Shown piece after piece: positions 25,442 to 36,471 of a stretch of 64,000 bases of DNA. The position numbers and the translations under genes are program-made. The stretch covers positions 7,626,001-7,690,000 of the forward strand of contig CM057141.1 of assembly GCA_029964075.1 (NCBI GenBank), in the 5' to 3' direction. Source of the DNA: Patiria pectinifera. Its lineage: Eukaryota > Echinodermata > Asteroidea > Valvatida > Asterinidae. The notes under the pieces were generated by a model. It saw only the letters and a list, made by a program, of their open reading frames with translations, ran no database searches and was not told the origin of the DNA. Position 1 is the stretch's first letter, and the number at the start of each line of letters is the position of its first letter.

Positions 25442-26706
25442 CTTGGAGTCGAGTCAGTGTCGTGGAGCTGCTCAACAGTAAAGGCTGGTTCATGCCTAAA
25501 TACCATTTTGAGGTGAATTTGATTAAAAAAATATAAACCCAGTGAAATCCACCTATGTTAAAATGCATAAAATCACAGAGTAATACGCCTCTATCATGAT
25601 TACCACTATGCCAAAGAAGTTGCTATGACAAATCTCCTTTTGCTCCAAAATGTATGCACAAGTACAGTAAGCATTGGCTTCCGAAAATCACTGTAAAGAA
25701 TTATTTTGTACTAGGATATTAATTTAGCTGTGCATTCACATTCACACTGAGAATGAACCAGCCTTTAGTGGGAACAATTTCTACAAGAACCAAAAAAATA
25801 ATAAAAAGCTCAAACTTAAAGCATATTGCAGTGTCTATGTAAGTGAATTTCTCCTCTGAAGTGAGAATGTTTTTTGGAATTGACAAAAGCTTTGTGGGTA
25901 GATAATTATGTTCTGAGCAGTTTCATGATATTGGTCCTGTTTAATAAGCCTTTCTGAGAAGTTTATTGGACACAATCAACGGTTAACACAAATTTCTAGA
26001 CTTCTTCTAGACGTAATTGACCTAAAATTCTTTCAATTGAGCAAACAACAGACAAGGTCAAGAGTCACATTTTAGCTTCACAAACAAATCACCCATACTT
26101 CTCTTAGACTTGATGTCAAAACCAAAAAAAAAGAGATGCATCAGTAATTTGTGTGTGTCCAAAACACCGGTGGTGGAGTTGAGTCCTTTTCGCAATGCAA
26201 TTCCAGACCTGTGTGCTGTACATGCTGATTTGACTCGAGAGTTGTGTAATAGTCTTTAATTAATCTGAACATCTTCACAAATTATGCACACACTAGTGTT
26301 TGATTAGTTGCTCAATGTTTAGTGTCATCACAGGACTTAGAACTAATGTTTTAATTGTATGTATTAATATTAAGTCAAAATGGCTGTGTTGCCCCCTCCC
26401 CAATATTTTAGTTGCATTTTTAGGTACCTTCCACAACTTGGCTGTTCTCTATGGACCAATCAGGGCACGCTGTCACTTCTATCGCGAAGGCCCCCTTCAA
26501 TGGCGAAAGCACAATAGCTTGCACAATACTTTCGACTCGTGTGTGTGTGTGTGTGTGTGCAGTGATCACTATGACCAGATTTGTCTGTAGGCATTCTCCT
26601 CTATGTGATTTGTGATGTTTGAGATCAATACATGTTGGAGATATTGGTGGTACGCTGGTGCATTCTATGCAATTACCGGTATGTACATACAATTTTTTAT
26701 AAAAAC

Positions 26707-27231
26707 TTAAAGGGAATATACAACATATACAAACATCCAAAAATAAAACTACCAAGTTTTTACGAAATACCTTACTAGGATGTTGGTAAATGACAGTCTC
26801 AAGCATCTTGTAAAATTATGGCACCTAGTGTGAAGTTTTTTTCAAAAGAAAATTTTGTATTTGTACATTTCCAACGGTGGTCGGCCCGACCAGCCTTGGA
26901 AAACCTAACTATATTTTCAACTATTGCTCCAAATTTACCATTTTTTTCAGTTTTTTTTTGTTGTGCTATTGTTTGTTCATGAATGGTGCAGGCCAGCTAG
27001 ACTGGTTCCCTTCCCTTTTTTTTCCATCATCTATAAATTGATCCATTTTATTTTTTTGGAGTCAGGGAGTCAGAACTTGAACATTTTTTTTTTTTTTTTT
27101 TTTTTTTTCTTTCCTTTTTTTTCAAAACAAAACTTCAAAATGTCAGTGTAACAATATTTGATCTATCTATAACCCCCCTCCTCATCATTTCTGAAATTTA
27201 AATTTAGCAAAAAGATGTACATTCCCTTTAA
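26707..27231. mobile_element. TTAA-flanked MITE with central palindrome
   Basis: Left end TTAAAGGGAATATACA and right end TGTACATTCCCTTTAA are complementary with one mismatch; TTAA is at both boundaries. The 525-bp body has a palindrome (CCAACGGTGGTCGG...CCGACCAGCCTTGG, about 26872-26902) and the poly-T run. It shares its ends and palindrome with the 530-bp element at 44898. Confidence 0.8.
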
Positions 27232-28610
27232 TTGCAGGCCTAATAAGTACATATACTGAGGGGAAGTGCCATAGATGCTATATAAAGGCACAGATTCACT
27301 GCACACTACATATACAGTGTATGTTGTATCAAAATCCAACAGTAATAATAATAACACCACGACAATAATTCTGATAATTGCTGACACAGAGATTCCATTA
27401 CTGGGGGGCGTCTGGGGAGCATACAGTGATTCCGTGTCTGGATTTGTCGATATGCACTACTCCAATACTTTAATCTTGTAAAAAAAAAACAGTTTATGAT
27501 GTATTTTACTGTGGTGAAAGTTTCCTTGTTTTAAGCTTAGGGATTGGTGGTGAGATATTAAATACAGGAAAAATAACACACAAAAAAATTAGTATTTATT
27601 GTTAAGAATGTAATGGCGAAATATTAAATACGTACCTGTATTGCATGAATAGGTTTTCAATTGAAATCAACTTTACTAATCCCAGCTTTTTTAATATTTT
27701 TAAAATTATCATAAACAGTGAAAGCCCTTTTGATACCCATATACATTATGATCTTTAATTTTGAGGTTCACCTTGTCGAAATAGGTTGCTTGAAATGGTC
27801 ATCAAATTGTGTGTGTACTACAGAATACACGTACGTACTTCATGATTCCTGAGGTATCATCAGGGATATTTTTTTAAATTTTTTTATTTATGTTTTCTCC
27901 ATTTGTGTAGCATGTTTAAAGATGAATTAAGATTTATTATGTTAGTGTTGTTAAATGCTCTTTGTGTGGTTACATTTCTGCCCAAGTCTTAATGCCAAAG
28001 CCAAAATTGGTTTGTCTATGAAATACTTCAATTTTTTTCCTCTGTTCGATTTCAATCGTCAGTCATGATTCTATTTTGTCCTAGTGTCATGAAATGGTGT
28101 CAGTTGCACAAATCGCCTACAAGTACACAGTGTGATTTCAAATGTATTTTATGGTGTTGATTGATTTACGTGTATTTCAAAGACCACTTTCGTCAGAAAA
28201 AATTATTAGTTAATGTTTGTTTTTTGAACCAAAGAATCAAATCTTGCAGATATTATACAGAAGGCACAGTGATAACAATCCAACACAGTTTAAAACAATT
28301 CTATTTAAAACAACTTCTATTAAGTCACAAAAAACACACCACACAATGTGAGTCTTAGGATGACAAACTGCATGCAATATATTGTATCTAGAATCTGCTC
28401 TACAGAGCGTCATTTAAGTTTAGCAGTTGCATCAGTTTGCATGTCAGAAGTGAAAATGATGCAAATGAAAAATAAGATTGGAAGGTTTGCTAGGGGAAGT
28501 GGGCAATAAGTGTAAGTTTACGGTTGCACCGTGTAACAAATCCCTTTTATTAGGTTCCGAAAATAACTTAGAGAAATGTAATGTTTCAGACAACATGTCT
28601 CCTTATGTGG

Positions 28611-28753
28611 CAGGCATGCAACTTTTCCTTGGATCCGCTGATTTCCTCGTTTTTAACTACTCATGAATGCCATTACAAATTGAAAAACACTGTACAAAGT
28701 CTTGTGTGGTTTGGAATTTCCTCGTTTTCTCTAAATTCCCAGTTGCATGCCTG
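28611..28753. mobile_element. 143-bp MITE, CAGGCATGCAACT ends, copy 1
   Basis: CAGGCATGCAACT and AGTTGCATGCCTG are exact inverted repeats at the two ends. The interior (GATTTCCTC..., CACTGTACAAAGTCT, GAATTTCCT) is closely shared with 30168-30311. No target duplication was recognised. Confidence 0.7.
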
Positions 28754-30167
28754 TTCAGATGGGCAGAGCGTATAAATATACTGCCTGAAACGTTGAGTGT
28801 CCCCAGTTCTTTTCAAAACTTCACAAAACTCACGAAGGAAATTTGTTGCATGGTTCAACTGCAAATGTACTCCTATTGACACCAATTATGCTGTGTGAGA
28901 TTTGGAAATAGTTTTTGCCATTATATTAATGGCTCTTGCAGTTATTTATTTCTGTGCATTTTGTACTTATATTTTTTTTGTCAGGATCCAATTTTATGGA
29001 GTTTCCCATGTCTCACAAAAATGCTGAGGTGATAGCATGGAATTATGCTAAGCAGTATTTCCCGCTTAGCAGCGCCACAAAATTGGACCCAAAAATGAAA
29101 GCATGGCTACTAAACTAAAGCATTGTGTGACATTTGCTTTATTATTAATGGGAAATGGAATTATTAAATAATGGCAAATCTATTATTGGACTTTTCCCAA
29201 AAAATATCAATTACAATTATGTTGGAACATTGGCTTGGTGTATAGCTAATTTTCTTTTACTAAAAAGAATTTAAATTATTTTGATATATCATCTTGTCAT
29301 TAACCAATAAGTTTGAAAATATACTTGCATTTTAGTTCTGAACTTTGAATTCACTTGTATGAGAATTTGTTTCAATATGTATAACAGGAACGTTTTATGA
29401 CAAAGTTTTGGATGAAGTGTTCTTGCATGATCAAAAGTAAATGCTCAGTTATTGGGGCGAGTTGCCACGGATTTCTAACATTTTGGGGGGTTGATTTGTA
29501 TTAAATTCTGTCTGAAGGTTTCTTGTCTTTTATAGAATTTATTCCATTTCCTCTGTAATATACCTGCCAAACAGAATGTCATAGTGAAAGTAGAGAGATG
29601 CATTCAAATTGAAGGTACATGTATGTAACCAATTAGTTCGGTGTGATACAATTCAATGTACACAATTTTAATGGTGTGATTGTTGGAAGATTTTTCAAAG
29701 AATTATCACCAAGTTATAACAAAGCAGGACTTCATGAATAAACTAGGGTAAAGATACTTATAACTTGTCCTCGGCGCCTGTTGTGCCATTTCTGTTCATG
29801 CAATGCATAACAAGATAAAGGCACCACCCATGCACATTTCTTCTTTGCCTACAGAAGTCGGGGCCCGTGTGCCCATCATGCTTCTTAAGACCCTCACCCC
29901 TCCCCTACCACCCCTTTGTTGGCCCATGCACAGCCTCATTTACTCCACCACAGAAAACTGATACCCAAGTCTATCATTCTCCGATTAAAAAAGAGACATA
30001 CAAGTGTAAACTTCGTAAATTATAGAAAATATCTTGGCAGCAAGAACCGTAATGACTAATACGCACCCCGTACTATTGTCGACTTTGACCTCGCTTTCAA
30101 TTGCTGTTTTATTGTTTTCCCTGCAATATAAAAGTTATTTTTTGAATAAGACGCCGAACGTTTACTA

Positions 30168-30311
30168 CAGGCATGCAACTTTTCCTCGGATCAGCTGATT
30201 TCCTCTTTTTTTACTTCCCATGTGTGCCATTGAAAATAGAAAAACACTGTACAAAGTCTGGGGAAAATTTGAATTTCCTTTTTTTTTGGTGATTTCCCAG
30301 CTGCATGCCTG
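30168..30311. mobile_element. 144-bp MITE, CAGGCATGCAACT ends, copy 2
   Basis: Same ends and interior as the copy at 28611-28753, in the same orientation. The right end is CTGCATGCCTG, one base different from the perfect inverted repeat. Confidence 0.7.
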
Positions 30312-31000
30312 TTGCTACTGGAATTATTTCTTGCAAAATTCGGAGTACTTAATCGGCTTCCACAATAATTCGGCTTTCGCAGGGTGGGTTCATTAAATTT
30401 TAACGCAAAATGAAAGAAGCCTTTGTCGGAGGATTGAAGACTTCCAACATTAATTTTGAATAAATCAGTCTTTTGTCCGTCAATAATACATACAAATTGA
30501 AAATCGTTAGGAGAAAAAAAAATCAATTCTTTTTGGAAGAGCACGGGGCATTCAACTTTAAAGTTCACCCAGTAGGCCTACGTTTTTCAAAAGACGATTG
30601 TTTAATCTTTATCTCAGTGACACTGAACGATACTCCTCCCCGTACCTGGTACAGTCTGCTCTTGGCGGCGTTATCGAGCCTACTAGTTATTGTACAATGA
30701 GTGACCTGGGTTGCGAAAAATTGTGATATCAGTCTTATCAGTCACTTTGTCCTTGGATACGGTGCAATTGCCCTTTCGGAAGCTGCGTTTGGTTGTCTGA
30801 AATTCAAGATATGACGTGCTTGACAGAAAAGATGACCTTTACACTTTGCGGGCGGGGGGGGGGGGCGTCCAATGATAATTGAATACGTTGAAGCTGCAGC
30901 ATACATTTTCACACGTTCGAAAGTTCAACAGACTTTTTTTCAATTCCAAAGCGCTGCAACGAAATCCTTTGCGATTTACATGTTTCGAGAAAAACAATCG

Positions 31001-31255
31001 AGACTTTGCTGCAGATAGAAGCGAAAATAGTCGATCTAGCATGGTGTTTTTTGTTTATATATAGCTCCATGGTTGGCTCATGGAAAATATTTCTAAACCT
31101 AGAGATGATTAAATGGTACTAATTAAACACAAAAATAATAACAAAATACACAACGTCCGCTACAGTTGGCCGAATTAGTTGACTCACGAAACTTTGCTGC
31201 AAATAGAAGCGAAAGTAGTCGATCTAGGTGTGTTGTATAGCTCCAAAGTTGGCTG
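31001..31255 (+). repeat. Local direct duplication upstream of LYRM4
   Basis: GACTTTGCTGCAGATAGAAG..AATAGTCGATCTAG at 31001 and AACTTTGCTGCAAATAGAAG..AGTAGTCGATCTAG at 31189 are direct copies. Each is followed by TAGCTCCA(T/A)(G/A)GTTGGCT. The spacing is about 188 bp. Confidence 0.6.
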
Positions 31256-31651
31256 AATTAGTTGCCCCAAAATTGTGTAATGAATTATGAGGGGCGCGTG
31301 CAGTGGATGGCCTTTTTCAAGTCACGATAGTGCTTCTCCGATCATTACTCTTGAGTGGAAATCGCCAAACATACAGGGGATTAAGGTTTGGCTTAAGAGG
31401 GGTTTATTTTTTTTAATTATCATTTATATCACCTCTCCACTCGTTGATATAAAAAATATTAAAAGTTTTGTTGTCAAAGGGGGAGGGTAGCAGCTAAGCA
31501 GCATGTGCTATTTATTTTCTGCATGTCTTTCCGGCCCAAGGAGGGGTGTGTGTGTGTGTGTGTGTGTGGGGGGTTGGACATCTCATAGAGGAATGGACCT
31601 CCTAACACCCCCGGCCCCGCCTCCGGTAAACTTTAGTCAGCAATTTGCTTC

Positions 31652-31669
31652 TACCACAAGAGGGCGCCG
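31652..31669 (+). promoter_or_regulatory. CTCF-like motif at the LYRM4 start
   Basis: TACCACAAGAGGGCGCCG fits the CTCF core (CCAC-N-AG-R-GGGCGC) almost base for base and lies just upstream of the LYRM4 start codon. Binding is inferred from the motif only. Confidence 0.5.
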
Positions 31670-31687
31670 TTCAAGATGGCAGCCACC

Positions 31688-33203
31688 ATGGCGAACGCAA
31701 CTCGAGCTACTGTCTTAAAGCTATACCGCGAAATATTGAGAGAATCTAAGAAGTTTACCGGCTATAATTACAGGTAAATGAATTATGAATTACTAGAGAG
31801 TGGATAGATGCTTGATGGTTTATAGAAGGATGCAAGATTGCCGCGCTTATAAAGCACATAAGTCGATTCGACACTTGTCTTTAACTTAAGTAACTCGCGC
31901 ATCGCCGCATGTTAGCTTGAGTAACTCCAGCTGACATGTTCCATACCCCAGAGTTCATTTACATACCTCATACATTCAGCAGTCATTTACGAAGCCTAAT
32001 GATCGAAAACAGACCACACTAGCCGCATGTCATAATGTGCAAAATGTATAAACCGACGTAGCCTAACCGAATGTCCATTCTATCTTAACAGAGAATATGC
32101 ATTGAGGAGAACAAAAGTTGCTTTTCGGGAGAACAAGAGCTTAACTGACGAGGCAAAGATCAAGGCATTGATCCAAGAGGCTGAAGAGAATCTGCAGATT
32201 ATCAAGAGACAGGTAAAGAGGATTAAGGATAAGATTAAGAAAAGAACAAGAAAAAGCTCATGCGAACAAGAAAGTATGTGTTGTTGACTAGACCCGTGAA
32301 CGTGGCTATATACATAGCCACGCTTCAGTCAATAGTAAAAACACTCTATTGTGATCCGCGGTTACTAAGATGGAGTGACCGTTCTAGCCGAATTTCGGCT
32401 ACATTTGACAGAATATTTGCATACAAAAATGAGTTGTACAGAAAATCAGTAGAATATTTTTTCGGCAGAATTATGAAGATGAAGGAAAATGAAAAAGATT
32501 AGAGAAATATGGCACATTTGGTTTGAAAAACACAATGGAACAGCAGTATATACTGGATGATTTGGCAGACTTTCGAGGTGGATTTAGCAGAATTTTATAT
32601 GGTATTACGGTCATCCTGCCATGTAAGACGGTTAGTCGGGTACCCACTGGTGATACTCCTACCGTTTTGCGCATGCGGAACTCGGGGTACCAGAGTGTCA
32701 TGCCTGTCTTTGATTTTCTGATCATTTTGAAAACATTCGTTGTGACAAAGTTGTGCCGTACTTTACATCAAATTTCTTGGCAATGACAGATCCAACACTC
32801 GCGTAAATTCACAGGAAGCCCAACAAGTAAGTGATTTACCTATGGGCAAAATTATACATGGTTATATGTAGCGGATCAAAAGATAGAATGCTTTCGCTTG
32901 TATTTACCCGAGGGAAGCGCGTGGCGTTGTATACAACGCCACGTTCACGGGTCTAGTTGTTTACATATGCCATTTTTGTATTGCAAACCGCCCCCAAACC
33001 GCCCTGCATTATTCTCTGTACCACTCGAGCACTTTTTTTTTGATTTATGGGAATTCATGGAATGAATACACTGTGATACAATTAAGTATTTGCTAATTGG
33101 TTAAACTGTATGACAAAATTGTGTTCCTTCTCAGGTTGTTCTCAGTCAACTTTACAAGGATCCGTCTCTGGTGATTGAAGGAGAAAATGCGGGACAGAGG
33201 TAG
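31688..33203 (+). CDS. LYRM4: LYR motif-containing protein 4 (ISD11)
   Basis: Mitochondrial accessory subunit that, with acyl carrier protein, stabilises the cysteine desulfurase NFS1 in the iron-sulfur cluster assembly complex. Exons 31688-31773, 32092-32212 and 33135-33203 join in phase to 91 aa, the human length. The signature L-Y-R is at residues 12-14 (VLKLYREILRES), followed by the FTGYNYR and AFRENK segments of the family and a predicted all-helical fold. An in-frame ATG exists 12 bases upstream (31676), which would add four residues. I chose 31688 because it sits in a strong GCCACCATGG context and aligns exactly with the human start. Intron 2 hosts a hAT-like element. A candidate AATAAA lies at 33652-33657, about 450 bp past the stop. 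Confidence 0.96.
32289..32956. mobile_element. hAT-like non-autonomous element in LYRM4 intron 2
   Basis: TAGACCCGTGAACGTGGC at the left is matched in complement by the right end (GCCACGTTCACGGGTCTAG). Each end is followed by a subterminal palindrome (GTGGCTATATACATAGCCAC left; GTGGCGTTGTATACAACGCCAC-type right). Candidate 8-bp target duplication: TTGTTGAC (32281-32288) versus TTGTTTAC (32957-32964), one mismatch. 668 bp, no transposase frame. Class assignment rests on the 8-bp duplication and is tentative. Confidence 0.6.
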
Positions 33204-33377
33204 CATCAACAGAAGCGGAGGACGATACTCCAGGGTCCGTGTTTCAAACCAAGGCTGATTCCCGCATCACAATTCAAGGAACTATAGAGATCACTGGGAA
33301 AGTGGTCATTGGCATCAGGCATCTGATTCGATTATTGCCCATAATGCATTGCACTGACTACATTAAAGGTGACTGCT

Positions 33378-33489
33378 CTATGTTCCGACACCCCTATGTT
33401 CCGACAACCTAGATTGTGTTACTCCCGGTTAGGGTTAGGGTTAGGAATAGGAATATGTGCAGTCGGAACATAGGGGTGTCGGAACATAG
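33378..33489. repeat. Perfect 28-bp inverted repeat with telomere-like loop
   Basis: 33378-33405 (CTATGTTCCGACACCCC...) and 33462-33489 (...GGGGTGTCGGAACATAG) are exact complements over 28 bp. The 56-base loop contains GGTTAGGGTTAGGGTTAGG. Within each arm the word TATGTTCCGAC occurs twice. It lies 175 bp past the LYRM4 stop and so is probably in its 3' UTR. Confidence 0.85.
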
Positions 33490-33651
33490 AAGTGTAACCA
33501 AATTAAAAGACTATTCATGGTTGAATGATGTTTGGATTGTGTGTAGCTAACGATACAACTTTTTTTGGAGGGGGAAAAATGAGAGATAAATGTACAGTCA
33601 GGAGTAGGCTAAAGCTCCAGCGTAAGCAGATTCGATCCATTTTTTTTGCAA

Positions 33652-33657
33652 AATAAA
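33652..33657 (+). terminator. Candidate LYRM4 poly(A) signal
   Basis: AATAAA in GCAAAATAAAGCTGG, the first canonical signal after the LYRM4 stop codon. Confidence 0.5.
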
Positions 33658-33820
33658 GCTGGACTTTTTTTTACCAGTACATGTAGCTAACTGTTTAAGG
33701 GTATTCTTTTAACCCATAACTTTTTATTTTGGTAATGGTGGTCCCGTCCATGTGTAGCATTGTAACTTGGTCTACAGTGCAATATAGCATAGTATTTGAG
33801 ATTGTTAACTAAATTGCTTA

Positions 33821-34188
33821 GGCCAAAAAAAAAAGTCTCCGGTTTCTGGTATGGAGCTTGCCCAAAAAGTGGTGTGGTGACACGGCTTTTTTTTTTTTTT
33901 ACCTGATTTTTTTGCTTCAAATGTCGGCTGATGACTGCAAATGGTGCCCGACTAACTTAGTGCAAATATATGGGAGTCCAGAGAGGCCACATAAAGCTTA
34001 TTCTCGACCATAACCCAATCTGAAAACACGTTAAAATTGTGCAGCAGCAGGATTCCAGTCAAACCAGTGAGTTTGGCGGTTTTGAGACATCATCTTTCAT
34101 TGAAAAAAAACCTTTTTCATTTTGCCGACGCGCATGGCTACGGCGACGCGGGTGCATACCAGAAACCGGAGACTTTTTTTTTTTGGCC
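33821..34188. mobile_element. PIF/Harbinger-like MITE
   Basis: Begins GGCCAAAAAAAAAAGTCTCC followed by GGTTTCTGGTATG. Ends with the complement (CATACCAGAAACC then GGAGACTTTTTTTTTTGGCC, give or take one base in the homopolymer). The trinucleotide TTA flanks both sides (33818-33820, 34189-34191). GGCC ends with a TTA/TAA duplication fit PIF/Harbinger. 368 bp, non-coding. Confidence 0.7.
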
Positions 34189-36471
34189 TTACCTAAAGTA
34201 ACCAAGTAACGCTTGCACGGCACCGGCGTGAAGTCAAACTGGATGATGATGCCTAGCGGCAATATCCAGTCAACTTTCTGAGATTCTGAGATTCTGAAAA
34301 GGGGGAAAGACGTTTGGTGATTAGAACAATAGGAATCTTTAACTTTCTTTATACACGTCTTGTCGAGGAAGTCCCAAATAAAGGAAGTATGGAAGCAAAC
34401 TTCTCGTAGGCCTAACAAAGGTCAAGAAAATGCCAAGAAATTTCCCACTTTATTATTATCATAGAATTTGTTCAGGATTTGTCCAAAACAATAAAGAAAA
34501 AAAGGCTTTAAATTTGCAACACAATCAAGTTAATACAATGATTTCTAGACAGCCACACATGTTGGCACATCTGTAGTTTTCTGTAGGCACAAAAGTGCAT
34601 TTTTTTGCTGTTAAGCACAAAGAATAATGCTTTGCAAGTATTGCTCAGCATAGTACCAGCCATAAGCAATATGAACCTGGGTTATTTTGGTTGGTAACCT
34701 GGGTTTTTTTTACTAAGCATGTATTTCTGTTCTCAGGGGCTCTTCACGCTTGTTTTATACCAGCTCCATTAGCCTATTTGAGATATGGTACACACAGAAG
34801 GAGGGCGCTATCTTTTGTGGGTAAATTTGGGTCGCTACAAAATAATGTATCCCATCCAAATAGCGTCCTACTAGAAATTGATCCATATTTGTACCATTAA
34901 CACCATCTTATTTGGCTTTAGGTTACTCCTCTGTTGATACCTACCACAACGTGGCAGGCAAAATGTATGTGTAATTTCTGTACAGTTTTCCTGGCATATA
35001 GGTATATTTTGCCTTGCTGTTGTTTATTATGTATGGCCTGCCATATACATGTACAATGCAAAAGAACTTGCAATAATACTGTAAGATTTTACTAAACAGC
35101 TGAAGACAAGTCCACAAACTAAAATAGATACATGTATTTCTAAAAAATGTTACCAGCTAGGCTCACTGCAACTTGAAAGAAAAAGGTGTCATAGATAATG
35201 ATACCTTTGGTTAATTTGAGTGTGCTTTCTCTTTCGAGGGAAAACTGTATAATCCGTGTGAAATTTCATTTTGCAAGATGCCCTGCAAGCAGTGTAAACA
35301 TTTTTGTATTCCAATAGCATACCTCTTTGAAGTTTGAGGTCGGCACATGCCGAGGATGTCAATGAGACTGTGAACTTAGAATTGCTTAGAGCGTGGTTTT
35401 TATATGTAGTAACTACACTGTGTGTGTTACAGTCGCACAAAGTTATGTACACAATTGTCAATACACACGTGTATAAAAAATATTGGAATTAACAAGAGTT
35501 CTTGGTGGTTGACTTCAAAACGCACAAATGTTATGATTAAAAAGTGTATGAGAGTAATGAATGTTTCATTCTCAGTTCTTTTTTGTTATTGTGTTGATTT
35601 GCTTAAATATTTGCTATAAGATACTTAAATATTTGCGATAAGATAGTGTAGACTGCAAACCATGAGGAAAATAGATGAAAGATTTGAATATCATTGGAAA
35701 TTTACACCCCCCCCTCCCCCAAACTTCAGGACTGGGAGTTCAGCTTGCATTTTTCATAAATTAGGAGAAAAATGGACCTAACAGTCGCTCCTTCTTTTGC
35801 CATGGAGTGGATGGATGGATTATTTTTTCCTTTCAGGGTAACTTTAGAGAGAAAAATAATCAAAAGGTTGACGCTCAATCCCCCATCCCAAAGGAACCAA
35901 TTACCAGAAAGTGAACAAGGGTAAATCAAGCTTGAATGTAATGTGTGTCATGACCACCTGGAAGGGTTCCGGGTATTTTGTGTCTTTGAAACATGTGTTT
36001 CTTTGCTGTAGATGGTTGGAAGTGTGATCTGTGAGTATTTTGTCCTCTTAACATTCATGATGATGAAAATGAAATGGTTCTCCACGGGACATGAATAGCG
36101 CCCTCTGTAGTTCAGTTGAGACCAAACAAATTTTTTACAGTGCTCAGATCCTAGACGTCCACCGTAACTGTCGGACGATAAAGAATAAGAGAGCCAGACT
36201 ATAACGCTACAGACAAACGGTAAACAAAATGCAACTGTTGTGCGTACGGCACGGTATCGAATGTCCATAGAATTACTCATTTTATATATAGTAATTTTTA
36301 TTTTTTGGATCATGAAAACTGTTAATTCTTAGTATTTCATGGCAACGTCCTGTGGATCAAATTTAGAGGACCTCTGAAAGCTCTGTGCATCCGTAAACGC
36401 TGGGGCGTTGTCGTATCGATACGTTTTTTTTGTGCACGAATTGCTCAGTCCATGGTGCAGTGGAAGAGAAA

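Larger units (their letters stand above)
25442..31675. other. PEDS1 3' UTR and intergenic region to LYRM4
   Basis: About 6.2 kb without a recognisable gene. Candidate poly(A) signals on the plus strand are AATAAA at 25800-25805 and 29737-29742, so the 3' UTR may be short or over 4 kb. Contents: a (TG)n microsatellite (26539-26559), a TTAA-flanked MITE (26707-27231) with a poly-T tract (about 27083-27108), two copies of a 143-bp inverted-repeat MITE (28611 and 30168), a local duplication (31001-31080 and 31189-31255) and another (TG)n (31546-31568). The rest is AT-rich single-copy-looking sequence. Confidence 0.6.
33204..36471. other. Intergenic LYRM4 to TMEM170-family gene
   Basis: Contains the LYRM4 3' UTR with AATAAA at 33652-33657, a foldback with telomere-like loop (33378-33489), a Harbinger-like MITE (33821-34188) and an AGAGGGCGC motif (minus strand, about 36100-36112). 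No protein gene or RNA gene is recognised in the remainder. Confidence 0.6.

Noticed and set aside
32102-32287. 61-codon frame as an independent gene
   Set aside because: It is LYRM4 exon 2 read through its splice donor into intron 2.
33428-33445. Chromosome end or interstitial telomere
   Set aside because: Only about three TTAGGG units within a hairpin loop; other occurrences are single or double units. No long array exists.
36452-36454. Upstream ATG as the TMEM170-family start
   Set aside because: It is out of frame with the conserved protein and stops after 16 codons.
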